Source: Rotaria socialis (taxonomy: Eukaryota; Rotifera; Eurotatoria; Philodinida; Philodinidae). From it: 64,000 nt of DNA. The stretch is taken from contig CAJNYU010001093.1 of the NCBI GenBank assembly GCA_905331475.1, positions 1 through 64,000 on the forward strand, in the 5' to 3' direction. The position numbers and the translations under genes are program-made. A model generated the notes under the pieces. The model did no database searches. It was not told the origin of the DNA and saw nothing but the letters and a program-made list of their open reading frames with translations. Shown one piece after another: positions 50,141-63,399 of this stretch (position 1 is the stretch's first letter; each line of letters starts with the position of its first letter).

Positions 50141-50370
50141 AGCTCAACCCTTCACAGGGGCCTCTAGTACAAAATACAATTAATTACACTTTATTATTTG
50201 AGTATTTCATGAAATAATAAGTCATTTTTTTACTATTTATGAATTAGCGATTATATGAGCGCAATTCATTCGTTTTAATATTCTCCAAAAAAATAGTATT
50301 CAGGAACATGCTTATGAAACGGTGTCACTGCATAATTTCCATTCTCTACATGACGTATTCAATTTGTTCC

Positions 50371-50396
50371 ATATATATATATATATATATATATAT
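50371..50396. repeat. (AT)n microsatellite, 13 copies
   Basis: Pure alternating AT run. Confidence 0.95.
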
Positions 50397-50572
50397 CTCA
50401 TAGTCATGATTTAACTGTGGGCTGTCAAACGATGCGTGAATAAGGCTACCTTGTAATTGCACCAACGGTCCAACTAATGTTAATATTGACAGAAAATATC
50501 TTTTTTAAAAAGGCTCGATTCACGACCTATCGCTTCAGTTTTTTTCAAGTAAAAATTGAATAAAACAATACT

Positions 50573-50650
50573 CAAGGGGGAAGGCGGGTCCGGGAATTGT
50601 GGGATCCTCTGGATTGTATGGCTCGCCACCGTATTCAAAATACGGGAATA
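50573..50650. repeat. hAT-like MITE left-end fragment
   Basis: CAAGGGGGAAGGCGGGTCCG is followed by ATCCTCTGGATTGTATGGCT and CGCCACCGTAT. The latter resembles 42320-42370 (CACCGTATCCTCTGGGTTGT), tying both to one family. The right end was not found. The rest of the spacer to about 51780 shows no gene. Confidence 0.5.
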
Positions 50651-51828
50651 TCATAAACATAGAAGGGTAAATCGATGGAGACCCATCCACCGTTTTGGAA
50701 AATTATTTTTGTTCAGTTTTTCTCTCCATCAAGCGGCTGATCCACTTCAGAAAATATTATTGATCGGAAAAAAATTAACTTTCATTATCAAAATTGTGAA
50801 CTTCCAGGTCAATTTCTAGGTACATGTCGAGATACTTAGCAAAGGCCTGGTAACTCAGATAAAGCGCTCTACGGGTGATGAAAAATACGTTTCCATGGTC
50901 AATTTTTTATGCTGAATCTTATGGAAGGGTCTAAAAGCATTTTTGAAATGAAAAAAAATCATTCATAAGGAGAGTCTGGAATTCTGGGGTCTTTTTGTGG
51001 AAAAGTGGATATATACACTGAATTTTGTCAGTGAAAACAACCACCAATCTCTAATATCTTAAAATATCTTATTGATGCGCAATGCCCTCACTCTCTTACA
51101 CCACACCCTCAAGCACTTCTAGCAAATACCTTTTTGCAGAGGTGTCCTCAGCTGATAGCTGATCTGGATAGTTTTGATCGCAGTCCTGGGTTGTTTCTAA
51201 TTACATAAACCATACCATTACGTGATTAGCCCTTTTATCTTGGCATTTGTTAAGATTGCCGGGCAGTAACTTTGAATGAAAACATCGATACTTTGTTCAA
51301 TCAGATGGAACAAGGAATAGGGGTGATAAAACTAAAGATTGTCACACAAGAGCATCACCGACGATCGAGTATTACGCAATTCATTTCTTGATCGTTTTGA
51401 TTTCTCCTCCCCTCTTTTTAGAGTAATGAAAATCTCGGATCTTCTGCAGAAGAAAATTATCAAGCATGATTAGAGCTGACCTTGTGTCCAGTGTCATCAT
51501 TTAAGTCTGAAACAACGAACCAGAGTGAATGTAGGTCTCAGCTGTACAAATGAATTAATGGATGTGCTTGATTTTCTGGTTAAATCCAAACTGAAAAATT
51601 GAGGATACTTGACACTAGAAAACTTGCTGATTATCTTTCTTTGAAAAAAGCAATGAATGACAATTAAATGGTTTTCAAGGGTAATGTCCTTATGACACGC
51701 TCGAAATCTTAGAACAATAGAGATTACTATATCAGAGTTAATATTGATCATATGATACTCGGAATCGATCCTCTAGGTACGAAGACGCATGCACGAAAAG
51801 TTTAAATTGAAACGAATACGAATGCCGG

Positions 51829-52560
51829 ATGAGTCACAGGATATCGTGTAGAATAAAGATCATTCAGCAGAATTATTTTTCTATTATATTTTGTACAAAC
51901 TCAATGCCGTGGCCAAAATATTACCAACATCCAAGGAGACACGCAACGTCCACATCAAGAATAAAAGGAGTTAGAACAGTCTCATTCAAATTATTCATAT
52001 TTTTAATCAGTCGATATGATATCACGGACACTCGTGTCCATTGGTTCTGTCCTAGATGTCATACATTGGAGTCAAATGAAATGAAAATTCATCAACGAAT
52101 GCAAATCAACAAACAATCGAAGCCTCACTGATGCTGAATCAATGGATGAGGAATCAGACGATGTTTCTTATAATCTCGAATATCACCAAAATGCAGCAAT
52201 AGAAAAATTATCCACTATCTTCCGATTATTGAATATAAAACCAATTCCCGACAAATAAATCGCTCACTTAGTTCTCGACTTTCTGTAAATGTTCTTATTC
52301 TTAGGATGGCTGTTCACCCCATTCATGCTGAAATCGATGAAGTATACTGATATCTTCATGGATTACGTGATGTGTTAGAAGGAAAACCTCAGGATCAACG
52401 CAATGCAAATCCACATAATCTGTTGATTAGTGAATCAAACGAGTTTTTGGATGGCCTGAATAGGTTGTTCGATGAAAGCGATGACAAAGAACAAGTCCGT
52501 TCGATGACAATCGCACCTCAATAATAGGGCCGAAAACAAGTCGAAAAGTGGTAAGCTATT
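51829..52560 (+). pseudogene. Degraded coding remnant with a zinc-finger-like motif
   Basis: Plus-strand blocks DTRVHWFCPRCHTLESNEMK (CX2C, then HQRM), MDEESDDVSYNLEYHQNAAI, EKLSTIFRLLNIKPIPDK and NLLISESNEFLDGLNRLFDE look like real protein but lie in different frames and are separated by stops. CX2C followed by acidic and helical segments might belong to a domesticated or dead transposase or a nuclear protein; no family is certain. No matching terminal repeats were found. Confidence 0.35.
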
Positions 52561-55330
52561 TATTCTTAGTATTTTCCATCAGTAATCATTATTTGATTTG
52601 ATTACCTTTCACTTGGCATTTTTCTATTGTTAGGTTTAATTCAGGACAAAACCAGACTCGCCAATCATTCGTTCTGAGAAAAACGAGGGAGTTTTAGCTT
52701 ATCCACAGTGTTTAAATTTTACTGCGAAGATGGTATAAGTTGAGTGTCATGTAATGCCAAAGGCACGATCCTCATCAATAAACAACCGGTGCCGGTTCGA
52801 TTTATGGAAATAACAGTCTTACGTTAGAAAAAGACACATTGTAGCTGCTGCTATTAGATAGTTACGTTTACCTAACTCTTTATTTCTTCAAACCAACTTC
52901 AACTAGAATCACTTCAACTCTAACTTCTTCCAATACGACTTTACTTAGGTCTCTTGACCAATAGATAGATATGAGAACAAAGAGAGAGGTAGTGATCGCA
53001 GATAGCGTCACTACCTAACAGCTGCTCAACGTTACTTGACACAAGTTACAACTACTTTCCACTACGTCTAGATATTTTTCTGTACTTATAACATACTCAT
53101 GTCTGTTCAAAGTTCGGCGTTCTTCACTCGTCTTGAGTACTCCATCAAAAACAGATGATTTTCATGAAGAAAACTGACATTGACCTAAATGTCTGATAGA
53201 ATCAATTGATGCAAGTTCTATTAAAAATGACATGGTTACTATATGATGTTCATTTTTTTAAAATGTATAGGCGCTTCGTAGCAAGATTGACAAGTTTTTA
53301 CCTGATTTGCTCTGCTTATCCCTTCCTGATCACAGATCTTGGAATTAAAGAAATCTTTTTTTATAGTAACTCAATCTCTGTAAATATTCTTGAAAAGAGG
53401 CTATAAATATGTAGGGTATGACCTAAAAATCTATGAAGTAAGCTTTATTCGTATTATACGAATCTGTAGTTTTATAATCAAAGAATAATATTGTGAGAAC
53501 TTTCCAGAAAAGTAGGCGTTTCAATCTCTTTTTACACTCCCCAAACTACTAATAAAAGCACAGCAGCTATGCTTACGCTATATTTAATTATTGCCTTAAA
53601 AATAGAAAAATTTAGTATATAGTAATGATAGTCAATGCGTAAGGTTCATCGGTGGCGAAAGTCAATTCACTGGGCCCTAGACTGACAGTGCTGAGGAGAA
53701 GAAATGCATGAACATGCGACAGGAAATCGGTTGTTTATATCAGCAGCTGGCGATGATATTTTCAAAGAGACCTGTAAAGGGGGTGGGAATAAGTAAAGCT
53801 GAGGTACGAATTAGACGGAAATTAAAGGTTTCAAGTAAAAGCACTAAAAGACAATACATAAATTATTATCATCAATGATAATGTATACATTGTCTGAATA
53901 ATGCAAGTCGATTTATTCTGCTCTACTGGAGGTCTATAGGGCAGGGATATCGTAATGCATGAGAAAAGGTAGCCTACATAAGAATTAGAATATATTAGTA
54001 TCTTGAATTTTAATAGCAAGACGGTGCAGTTGTGGGCGTGGTTGTGATTGCAGACTACCTTACACAAACACACAAGTACATATTCCATCACCCACATCCA
54101 CTTCAGAAAATGGGAGAGAACGCGTTACGTAAAATTAAAAGCCCTCTTTTAAAAAGGGAAAACGTTCAAAAACAAAATGAAATATGTTCTTGGTGGTTCC
54201 GTTTAGGAACATTTTCCAGTTTTTTTAAACGCATTCTTGGTCGTTATCGCCTAAATATCCAATTCGCCGAGAGACCCTTTAGGTACAACTCGATGAGCTG
54301 TGCCCAATGGCGTTCTCCAATTTTTCGCAGCTCAAACCGCTACTTGAAATACTGTTTTTTTTGTAACCAGAGCTACCATCTATGAGGTACAACTGGTTGA
54401 AGCTTCCACCATTTCTCACACCACTTTCACTGTGTCATCCTCCAAAGCTCCCAAGCTTGAATCAGAATTGGCCTTAAATCAGATGAAGGCGAAGAATATG
54501 TCCTTTTTTTTCTAATAATGATTTTAGATAGTCTGAAATGTACTCATCAGTTCAAAGAATCCATTCTGATGTGTTTCTCTAGAGAATGCCCAGGAAAGCG
54601 GTCTCATTTCGATGAAATCTTATCTTGAGCGTTTCGAAAAAGAATGGATAGGAACGCACTCTATTAGCTTATTGGATGCTTCAGAATGCTTTCTATTCAG
54701 ATAGAGAACGAGTTTTCAGTAGAGAAGAAAGCATTCCGTAATAGTGTGAAACAGTAAAGAATGAGTTCCTTTAGAATCAAAACGCTTCTTTGTGTGCATG
54801 AACATGTTCACTAAAATATGGAGTGCATTCTTCACGTCACAGACAAGTTTTCATGAAAGTGTTCCCTTTCGTTTGTTTTAGAAATATACTTCACTGGGAA
54901 ATTAATTCGAATCAATATCTTTCCTTTCTGTTTCATATTACTTACCTTCTTATTACAAGACTAAAGTATTAATATAGTATGCAGCTGTAAGAACACAACA
55001 TAATCTCTCATTATCGAATCTCTTTTTATTTTTCTTCTACAGTACGCTGATTCTATAAAGAATAATATGCCCATGTAATTTTTTTCTAAAATTTTAAGTA
55101 TCTTTTAATCACCTTTAAAAAGATCAGCCGAACAGATTGAGTTGCAGAGGAGATATTTATCATTCACTCTATATGTATGGCATAATTATATTTACACTTG
55201 ATAATCAAAAGGGCTAAAATACTTTCTTAAGCGTTCTCATCCTTTATTTTTCAAAAAAAAATAGACAAGCCAGAGTTACATGTAGATTTTATGAGAACAA
55301 ACAAACTTGCAGTTTTCAAGCAGCATAAAT
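52561..55330. other. Intergenic with one hairpin, no gene supported
   Basis: AT-rich. AGGTAGTGA (52987) pairs with TCACTACCT (53008-53016) around TCGCAGATAGCG, a compact hairpin. Open frames such as 54032-54385 (117 codons) show no known domain. Confidence 0.35.
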
Positions 55331-55339
55331 TATATAATT

Positions 55340-56610
55340 AACTGTTTGGTAAGGCTGCACCTAGCTGAATTTTTGCCCAAGTCCCACAGAGCCTGTAAAG
55401 CTATGGTTAACCGTATTAGTATGAGAATCAGCATAATTAATTGTGATATTGGTTTGACCACGTGGTATTGCATGAGAATGAGAAGATTGGTCGCTACCGT
55501 GATTTTTAGTTGTCATTCCCCACCTACCTCCACCAAAACGTCCATCGGTTCCTGTCCGACCACCATGATCATGACCAGGATCATTAATGGAATGAGAACG
55601 GTAACCATCTGATGATGTAGAGAGAGAGAGAGAGAGCCTGAGCTATGATTATGCGATGGAATTTGATCAATAGTCAATTGATGCACAGTTTGACCGCCCA
55701 TTGAACATAATGTTTTCACTCCAGCAGTATTTATTTCTAACTGGTTTACATCAACTGGTACTTGCCCACGAAAATCTGGTAAGTTAAATGTATGGCCGCT
55801 ATGGATATTTCCATACTTAATATCAATTACACGAAATAGTGCTTGAAATTCGTTGCGCAAAACAGTCGAACCATTACAAAATAGTCAAGGAAAGGGTAAA
55901 AAGGTCACATTGCCTGAATAGAGTCGTATTTCATCGGCGAGAATCATCTTGGGAGTAGATAGTATCGATAAAATGGATGCAGTTGTCAAAGTCAAAGGCA
56001 TAGATGTTGTTGTAGTGTATTTAGATATTTGTAGTTGAAAGCGCAAAAAATCAATGCACTTACAGTTCTCACAATTGCGCCGTCTTTCTTTTTGGCAATT
56101 TTAATTGTTTTGATAAGATACCAACTTGTACTTGGCCCATTAAATCAGTCAATTTATAAACTCGAAAAGATTTTGAAATTATGTTTTCATCTTTGAATGC
56201 CAATTCTGTACCCTGTTGTGTAAACATACGTTGAATATCATCTGATGAAAATTGATTATGTGTTGTTTGATCCAGTTGATTGTAGAGAGCATTAGATGAA
56301 CTGTCTGCTGTTCTCCATAAGCGCTAGCACTGGCCTTTGCGCCAACGCTACCAAATGGACTACTCAAATGAACTTCCGTACTGATAGAAGCACCACCTTC
56401 AGCTGAATTGCTATGGGCATGTTGATTCATATTTGCTTGATTAAAGTCGTAGTATATACTTGTATCACTACGTCGTTTCGTTTCGGTTTCATTGTAAGTA
56501 AATATTTTACTTAGCTCTTCAGTAATATGATCCGAATTCAGATCATACGGTGATCACATTTGACCAAATATGTCAGTTTCAATAGCTGTTTCTTTTGAAT
56601 TTTGCATAGC
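55340..56610 (-). pseudogene. Phage tail-collar-domain gene, fossil of horizontal origin
   Basis: The minus strand carries the hallmark tail-collar segment: SGHTFNLPDFRGQVPVDVNQ (family YTFNLPDFRGRFPVGVDQ), then LEINTAGVKTLCSMGGQTVH and QLTIDQIPSHNHSSGSLSLS. Upstream in the gene direction are HAHSNSAEGGASISTEVHLS and a segment related to the N-terminal half of bdelloid collar proteins. Tail-collar domains occur in phage tail fibres and related bacterial proteins. Similar genes are known in bdelloid rotifers and are thought to be horizontally acquired. This copy is broken, with a handful of disruptions, and its right-hand limit is approximate. A CT microsatellite (55618-55635) lies inside it. 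It probably retains no function. Confidence 0.7.
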
Positions 56611-58318
56611 TAAACAAAAATGTATAATGTATTATTGAGGGTAAATCTCAACGACACGATATAATTCGAATCCTCTCCCCAGGGAAAGCGAATATTTGCC
56701 GTAAAATCCGCATCTATTGACTTTTTTGATATGCACAATACTTTAATTTTAATTCAATTGAATTTTAATGTGTAAAAGAAAAGAAAAGGACATATGTCAA
56801 TCGTGAATCAAGTCCATAGCTCTTTCTATTTAAAGATCATCTGAACAATCACCATTGCCTTGTGTTTTTTTACTAACGTAGCAAGTGTACTTAGGAATAG
56901 CTACATAATAATAATAATGATGATGTAATCGTTAAATAGGAGTAGATTTTTGAATAAGCCAGTTGACATTACGTTTCCATGTTGAAAAGCCTTTTAAGAT
57001 AAATATTCGATCATTTACAATTTGTAATATGATCTATACTTTTTGTCAATATTCATTGAACGTGCTCTTGAATGTTCTCATTCCATTTTAGGCTTATAAT
57101 ATCTCACGTTTGGTGATTTCTTAGCTTTGTGTTGTTTTTCTTTCTTCCTTTCTACCTTTCTTCGATAGGAGTCTGTGCAATATGATTAAAATGTATATGA
57201 ATATCGTAAAGATGAAGTAAAACGAACTTTTTTTTGTTTAAATTGTTATTGAAAAAAGGGAAATGTTGATGTGAGTCTTTCCTTGGAATTAATCTGACAA
57301 TCATATTGATAACCATTGTCTTATTTTAACTTGATAATTTGCTCATAAATTATGTGGCCTCAATCCAGAATTATGACCTGAACGATCATAACAATTTAGG
57401 GAGATTTGCACAAATTTTTGTTTTGATCAATAGAAAGTCAAAATCGTTTGTAGAATTTAATAAAAAAAAACTCAAGGACATTCTTGGCACCAATCAGTTC
57501 ACATGTTAATAAAAACAAAATTATCCTTGAAACACAACTGCTTCACTAATTTCATTCTCTGTACATCCACATTTATAGAAATATTGTCTGTAAATAAACT
57601 ATGAAAAATAAGTTTGACCATAATCTATTGTAATATATAAAGTTTCTTAAACAATACGATGCGTGTATGTTAATAACAAAGAAAAACCATTGTGCACACA
57701 CACAAAATGACTAACTGACTTTCAAGGTTACCACTAACGCTATCTATTAGAAAAGGCTGACACGTCCACAGAGTTATTTTCTAATCGGTTAAATGTGGAA
57801 GCTCCGCTTTTCTTTTCAAGAATCTGCCATTTTTGTTCCAGTTGTGTTTTCTCTTTTGATTTTTAAGATCCATATCAGGTACAAAAATACAATTGAAATG
57901 AATTGTTTCAACGTTTATTTAATAGACGAATGCCATTTATTCGGAACTTCTTCGAACAAACTTCATTATTGAATAATAAAGATCTTCCTAAGCAAAACTT
58001 TTAAGAATGAATCATTTATTTTCTCCTACGACGTACGTATCTAGCTTGTCAAACAGTGATGCAACTATTTGATTAGAACAAGTAATATTATTTTTCAAAA
58101 ACAGAAACAGTAAGAAGAAGAGAATTTATTTGATAAGAAGACATCGCTTAGTGTTGACATATTTAATGAACACGTTTGTTTACTAATTATCAGTTCATTG
58201 CCATATACAAGTGCATGATATTTATTAAAGAAAACTAATTTAATCCCTATAGAAAGAGAATTTTGTAGTAGAACAATGAAAACATTAGACACTCATGAAA
58301 GAAATTTTTCATTTTTAG
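56611..58318. other. Intergenic, no gene supported
   Basis: AT-rich spacer. TTTCATTTTTAG directly before the ATG at 58319 would allow a 5'-UTR intron or trans-splice acceptor for the p24 gene. Confidence 0.4.
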
Positions 58319-59898
58319 ATGTTTTGTAAAATAAATCTGAATATATGTCTTTATTATCTTATAACGTTGGCTATACCTGCATATGGAATTGATACTGAAT
58401 TAACTGTTGTCGTCCTAGCTAATCAACGTGAATGTTTTCATGAAATGCTTGAAAAAGATGTAACAGTTGAAATCGAATATGAAGTATTAGCTGGTGGTGA
58501 TTCGGACATAAACTATTGGTTTTATTCTCCAGAAAATCGCATTTTACAAACGGAATTTAAAAAACATGATGGTCATCAAACATTAAAATTAGAAGAAACC
58601 GGAGAATATCGTTTCTGTTTTGATAATTCCTTTTCACGATTTAGTCAAAAACACGTTTATTTCAGTTTAAGATCTCTTTATGAACACGGCAAAAGTGATA
58701 ATGTCACAGAGGATTGGATGAATTCAATTAGTAAAGATGAACTCGGTGAATTACAAAGTAAACTCGAAAATATTAAAGTAAGAAAAGAACAGTTTTCTAA
58801 TAGAAATACTTGAATTTAACAGAACAATGTAGTTAATTAAATCATAACTTGATTACAATTTTTCTAACAAAGAGTGATGATTGGTTCTCGAATTAAGATC
58901 TTTAGACACTTTATTTGAAATTTCAAACTACATTTTCTTTGTAAGAGATTAAGTATCGTTTGCAGGTTAAGTTTAGATTCTATCAATTCAATATCTCACG
59001 AAAGAAAAGTTTTTTTTTAAATATCCAGGCATCCTAACCACAAGTAATAACATGCTTTAGCCTCAAATAGTATCATTAAAATTGCTTTAATCCTGAAGTA
59101 AAGGTCTCGACACATTTACACTGGTGAAGTTTTTCATATTGGCATCTTTAAATGTTCTCATCGTACGATCTATATAGATGTTGAATTCTGTTCTTGCTTA
59201 CTCTATTATATTATTTGATAGTATAGCAGTAAAGAGATCTACAAAAATTCAATACTTTTAGATTAATAGATAAGCTATCAAATAGTCCTTTAGACTTATT
59301 TGATTGATAGGTATGTCGAATAGCCAATAGATTTTTAACAATATTTTGTAATAGATCAAGACGATTCATAATGTCAAATAAAAGATTTTCAAAACAAAAC
59401 TCTTACATAGAATCTAATCTTCAAACTTATTACTTCCGTATTGAATTTCATGATGAGTAATCGAAGTTTGTTTTTCGTCATCGAATTTAACACATAGCAA
59501 TCAATTTTTGTTTTTCTTTTTGTAAAATAATGTAACATTTTGAAATGTTAGATTAATTGTCATACATAGGATGTTAAGCTCGATGTCTTCTCAGTTTATT
59601 CTTGACATGATGAAATAAATTTTCAAAGCGATTCTCTAATATTGAAATTTTCCACTAGACTTCATTTCAATGTATATGGGATAATATGGAAATAGCTCAA
59701 CGATACCAAAATCATTTAAAAATCTTTGAAGTACGTGATCGTGTTGTAATTGAAAATAGTTTTCATCGTGTAAATTTCTGGTCGATTATAAATTCAATTC
59801 TTATGTTTATTGTAACAATAATACAAGTTATAACTATTCGTAGTTTATTTGAAAATAAATCTGCTTATGGTAAATTTTTACGTGGAAGAAAACACTGA
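58319..59898 (+). CDS. p24 family cargo receptor (TMED, gamma-like)
   Basis: p24/TMED proteins cycle between ER and Golgi in COPI/COPII vesicles and sort GPI-anchored and other cargo. Exon 1 (58319-58777) encodes a signal peptide (LNICLYYLITLAIPAYG) and a GOLD domain: ELTVVVLANQRECFHEMLEK, INYWFYSPENRI, and TGEYRFCFDNSFSRFSQKHV. The two conserved cysteines (REC, FCF) form the GOLD disulphide. Exon 2 (59659-59898) is joined in frame after an 881-bp intron (LENIK|TSFQCIWDNMEIAQ). It gives the coiled region FEVRDRVVIENSFHRVNFWS, the TM helix IINSILMFIVTIIQVITI and the tail RSLFENKSAYGKFLRGRKH. The tail has an FE pair but no classical terminal KKXX. Length is about 232 residues, normal for the family. 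TMED1/5/7 are closest by eye. Confidence 0.9.
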
Positions 59899-60880
59899 TA
59901 AAAAAATATTTTATAAAATAAAAACATTTATTTTCCATTCCATTCCATTATTGTTTTGTTATGTTATGGTTTTTGTTTTTTATTTTTTTGCTCGTTTTCT
60001 TTTGTCTGTTATTTTTTTTGGAGGAACAAAAATATAGAAACAATTAATGCAATGAAACATAGATATAGTTTTTGTGTTTTTTTAGTATCGTTATCAAAAT
60101 GAATTGGTAATCCTTTAGGCTTTCGTTTTTGTCTTTCATCTTTTTAAGTATTTATTCGTTCTTTGACGAGAGGTTGTTATTCGAAAAAGTATGTACATAA
60201 TCATAGTTTTTTTTTCATTATATATTCATTTATTCTTCTTTATTCAGTAGATATATACAAACCTATTGAGAAGAAATGAATAATATACTTCACATATCAA
60301 TTTTTAAAAAGCAACACAGACGCAGAATGTTAATATAATACAAACGGATTTTTTTCATTAGTTTCTTCTGTTTTATTTTGATCCTTCAACATCTATCTCA
60401 ATTATGGTCAGCTCGAATAAATGAAGAGAGATGACTGCCCGTCGATAACATACAAAATTGTGTTCGTGTGTATATACATATATATGTGTCTTTAAAAAGA
60501 GAACAGCCGTTCTTCATCATCATCGTATTCGCTTGCTTCTCTTCTCGTTCATCTATCTATACATAGGAATATTTGAGCGGTATAGACGCATGGTATTGTT
60601 GTGTTGTTCTGTTCTTTTTTTTTGCAATGTTGTCCGGACGAGCTTTCGCTTGTGCCTACGTTTAGTAGGAGGAGAAGAAAAAGAAGAAGAAGGTGCCAAC
60701 ATCAACATAGACGATTGAACATATTTGCATTGTAATCGTTCACGAGAGACATTCATTGTGATCGTCGATAGGCTTGCCTCATAACAAAAAATTGAAGTAG
60801 TTTCACTTCAGGTAGTTTTACTCAATTCTTATACTTTTTATAAAAATGAAATGCTTATTTATGAGAAACGAAAGAATTTC

Positions 60881-60920
<40 letters not shown>

Positions 60921-61344
60921 GATATGATAAATTCTTTTTCGTATTAATATTGAAAATGAAATAAAAAACGAGAGAAAGTGACAGAACAAGTAATCAAATA
61001 GTATTGAGAGAAAAAAGAAATAAGAAAGAGAGCAGATCCTTTGCCGTCATTGATAATCAACGTTGTATAGTGAAGGAGAGCAATCGTTCGTACTCTTTAT
61101 TTGCTTTGATCAAAGCCTCCGCATCCGTGCATGCACATATTTGTATCTGGATCGATCTTTGAATCGTCAAGTATACTCGTTTTTATTTATGTTCATTTAC
61201 TGATTTTTTTCTCTCGCACTGTCAAAACAATTGTCTCGATCTAATCCATTCGAACCGTAACCCTATCAGATTTCCATATCTATATGACTTATTCTTTGTA
61301 GATTTAATAATTTTAGAAAGGTTTTTTTGTATTCTATTTTAACG
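59899..61344. other. Intergenic with (AT)n microsatellite
   Basis: AT-rich. A pure AT run lies at about 60882-60914, followed by GTATATGATATG. No gene is supported. Sequence before 61345 probably holds the NHERF-like promoter and 5' UTR. Confidence 0.4.
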
Positions 61345-63399
61345 ATGACAACTAACGGTAGTCATAATAATGAACCTAGACCACGTTTATGTCATCTTCG
61401 ACGATGGCCAAATTTTGTTGGCTATGGTTTTAATTTACATTGTGAAAAATCTCGTCCAGGTCAATATATTGGCAAAGTTGATCCTGACTCACCAGCTGAA
61501 TCAGCTGGCTTACGTGAATATGATCGTATAATTGAAGTCAATTTTGTTCCTATTGGAAATGAAAATCATAAACAAGTTGTATCACGAATAAAAGAAGGTG
61601 TTACAAGAAATGGAACAAAATATGCTGATGAAGTTATTTTACTTGTACTTGATCCTGATGCTGATGTCTATTTTAAGAATAAATCTGTTATTGTTCGAAG
61701 TTCAGATCCAAATGTTTTAAAACTTGAAGCTGAAAATAGAGATGGACTAGGTTTGATTTAATAAAGCGAAGAAGTTGAAAACAACATCATATACATATAT
61801 ATTTATTTTCTCTTATAGCAGAAAATGGAAATCAGTCACCTCATTCATCTAATAAAAGTATTGGTAAGACAGATTCACCTATCATTCAAGAAACATCACC
61901 AAGAACAATACACAATGAACCCAATCGAGAGTATAAACATGTCACTGATTTTACCGGTCCGACAGTTACACATACAACTAAGGTAAGAATATGTATGTTT
62001 AACTTGTCTCTTTCTTTTTCAAATAATCCGTTTTCGACAAACTATTTGAGTAGAATGTCAAAAAAGAATGTTTCTTACTTGACATTATCTATTATTTGCT
62101 TGCGTTATGGTAGACTTTTGGTTTTCAATTGTTTCTTGTTGTTGTTGTTTCTCATGTCGATATGATCAAAGAAAATAAACTTACATTTGGAAGCCATACG
62201 CACCTTAGAAGACATTAAAATATCATTGAACTGAGTGTTTTTTTTCTTCTATTGAATTCAAGAGATTGTTTCTTGTTGTTCGTATTTTAACATTATATTG
62301 AAGCGTTAGAAAAGAAATTGACTTTGAACATCTTGAATTCGATGGATAATATCAATCTTGACTTTTCTAATTGAATCAATAGGTGCTAGACAGCGTTTAT
62401 TCTGTTAATCATTTTCTGCTTCGTTTTTACTTTATAGTTGTAATTTGAATAGTCTCTAGTGATTTGTGATCGACATTCGCAATTGTTCTACTAATCGTAA
62501 TTTTTATCCTACATTGATTAACCTTCTATGAGAAATTTAATCTTTTCAAAAACAAAATTTGATGATTTCAATATTTGCATTCAATTCTAATGATCGAGAT
62601 GGAGAGAGAGAGAAATAAATACTAATCGATAATTTTCTTTTCTCCACGAATTCGATTATTTATGATTTTAATCGACAGTTAGTACCAACTATCTTTCTTA
62701 AGGTTTCAAATGATAAAATATTTATCGATGCTTACAATGACTATTGAGAATTCGAGAAAATATCGAATGAATTAAATAAAACAAATCTCAAGAGAAATGT
62801 ATAGTAATCTAATCGAAAACATCTGTAATGTTCTCTTTGAATAATGACGAATATAAAAATGTCAAAATTGTTTATTGCCACTCTATCAAATTTCAAATAT
62901 GCGAACACGTCTATATTACAAAAACTCTATCGAAAATTATTGATACTATGTTCATATATCATTTTATTCTAGACTGACAGTTCACCGGCAACATCAAGAG
63001 CGTCCGATCAAGATTATGATCATACCCACGATCATGAAAATTATTTTCAACCCTCTTCACCTTCTCTAGACAAAGAAAAACATAAAGATTTTATTCCCGC
63101 TGCTGATTCATCACCGAAATCTCTCACGAAAAATGATTATCACGTAAAACCTGTGGACAGTGATGGTTCTCAAACTAGTCCACCTCAATCATCGTCAGCT
63201 AATGGGCAAGGAACACCACTTGAACTTAGTAAGACTCATTTAAATTGATTTCTAATTTCGATTCATATTTTTCTTATGTTCAGAAATGTCAGCTGCTGAA
63301 TTTCGAGAGCAGTTAAAAGCGAAAAATGCTCGTAAGCGTGACCCACGTCAAGATCAAATGTCTATGAAACAAAAACATGACTTAATTGATCGCTTGTAA
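61345..63399 (+). CDS. NHERF-like scaffold with one PDZ domain and ERM-binding tail
   Basis: NHERF/EBP50 proteins tether membrane transporters and receptors to ezrin/radixin/moesin under the apical membrane. Exons: 61345-61750, 61819-61983, 62973-63228 and 63284-63399. The PDZ domain is strongly NHERF-like: RPRLCHLRRWPNFVGYGFNL (carboxylate loop GYGF), SRPGQYIGKVDPDSPAESAG, LREYDRIIEVNFVPIG, and after it LLVLDPDADVYFKNKSVIV. The middle is a Ser/Pro/Asp-rich linker. The C-terminus MSAAEFREQLKAKNARKRDP plus MSMKQKHDLIDRL matches the ezrin-binding tail of NHERF1/2, which ends WSKKNELFSNL. There is only one PDZ, where vertebrate NHERF1/2 have two. The start is ATG 61345 (MTTNGSHNNEP). A 989-bp intron separates exons 2 and 3. 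Confidence 0.87.

Noticed and set aside
52745-53130. Possible solo long terminal repeat (TG...CA-like ends, hairpin inside)
   Set aside because: No matching target duplication, no partner repeat and no neighbouring element parts, so it was not called.
54032-54385. 117-codon plus open frame
   Set aside because: No recognisable domain; could be chance. Kept only as part of the intergenic entry.
60458-60718. Overlapping plus and minus frames near 60.5 kb
   Set aside because: Low-complexity translation on both strands with no conserved motif.
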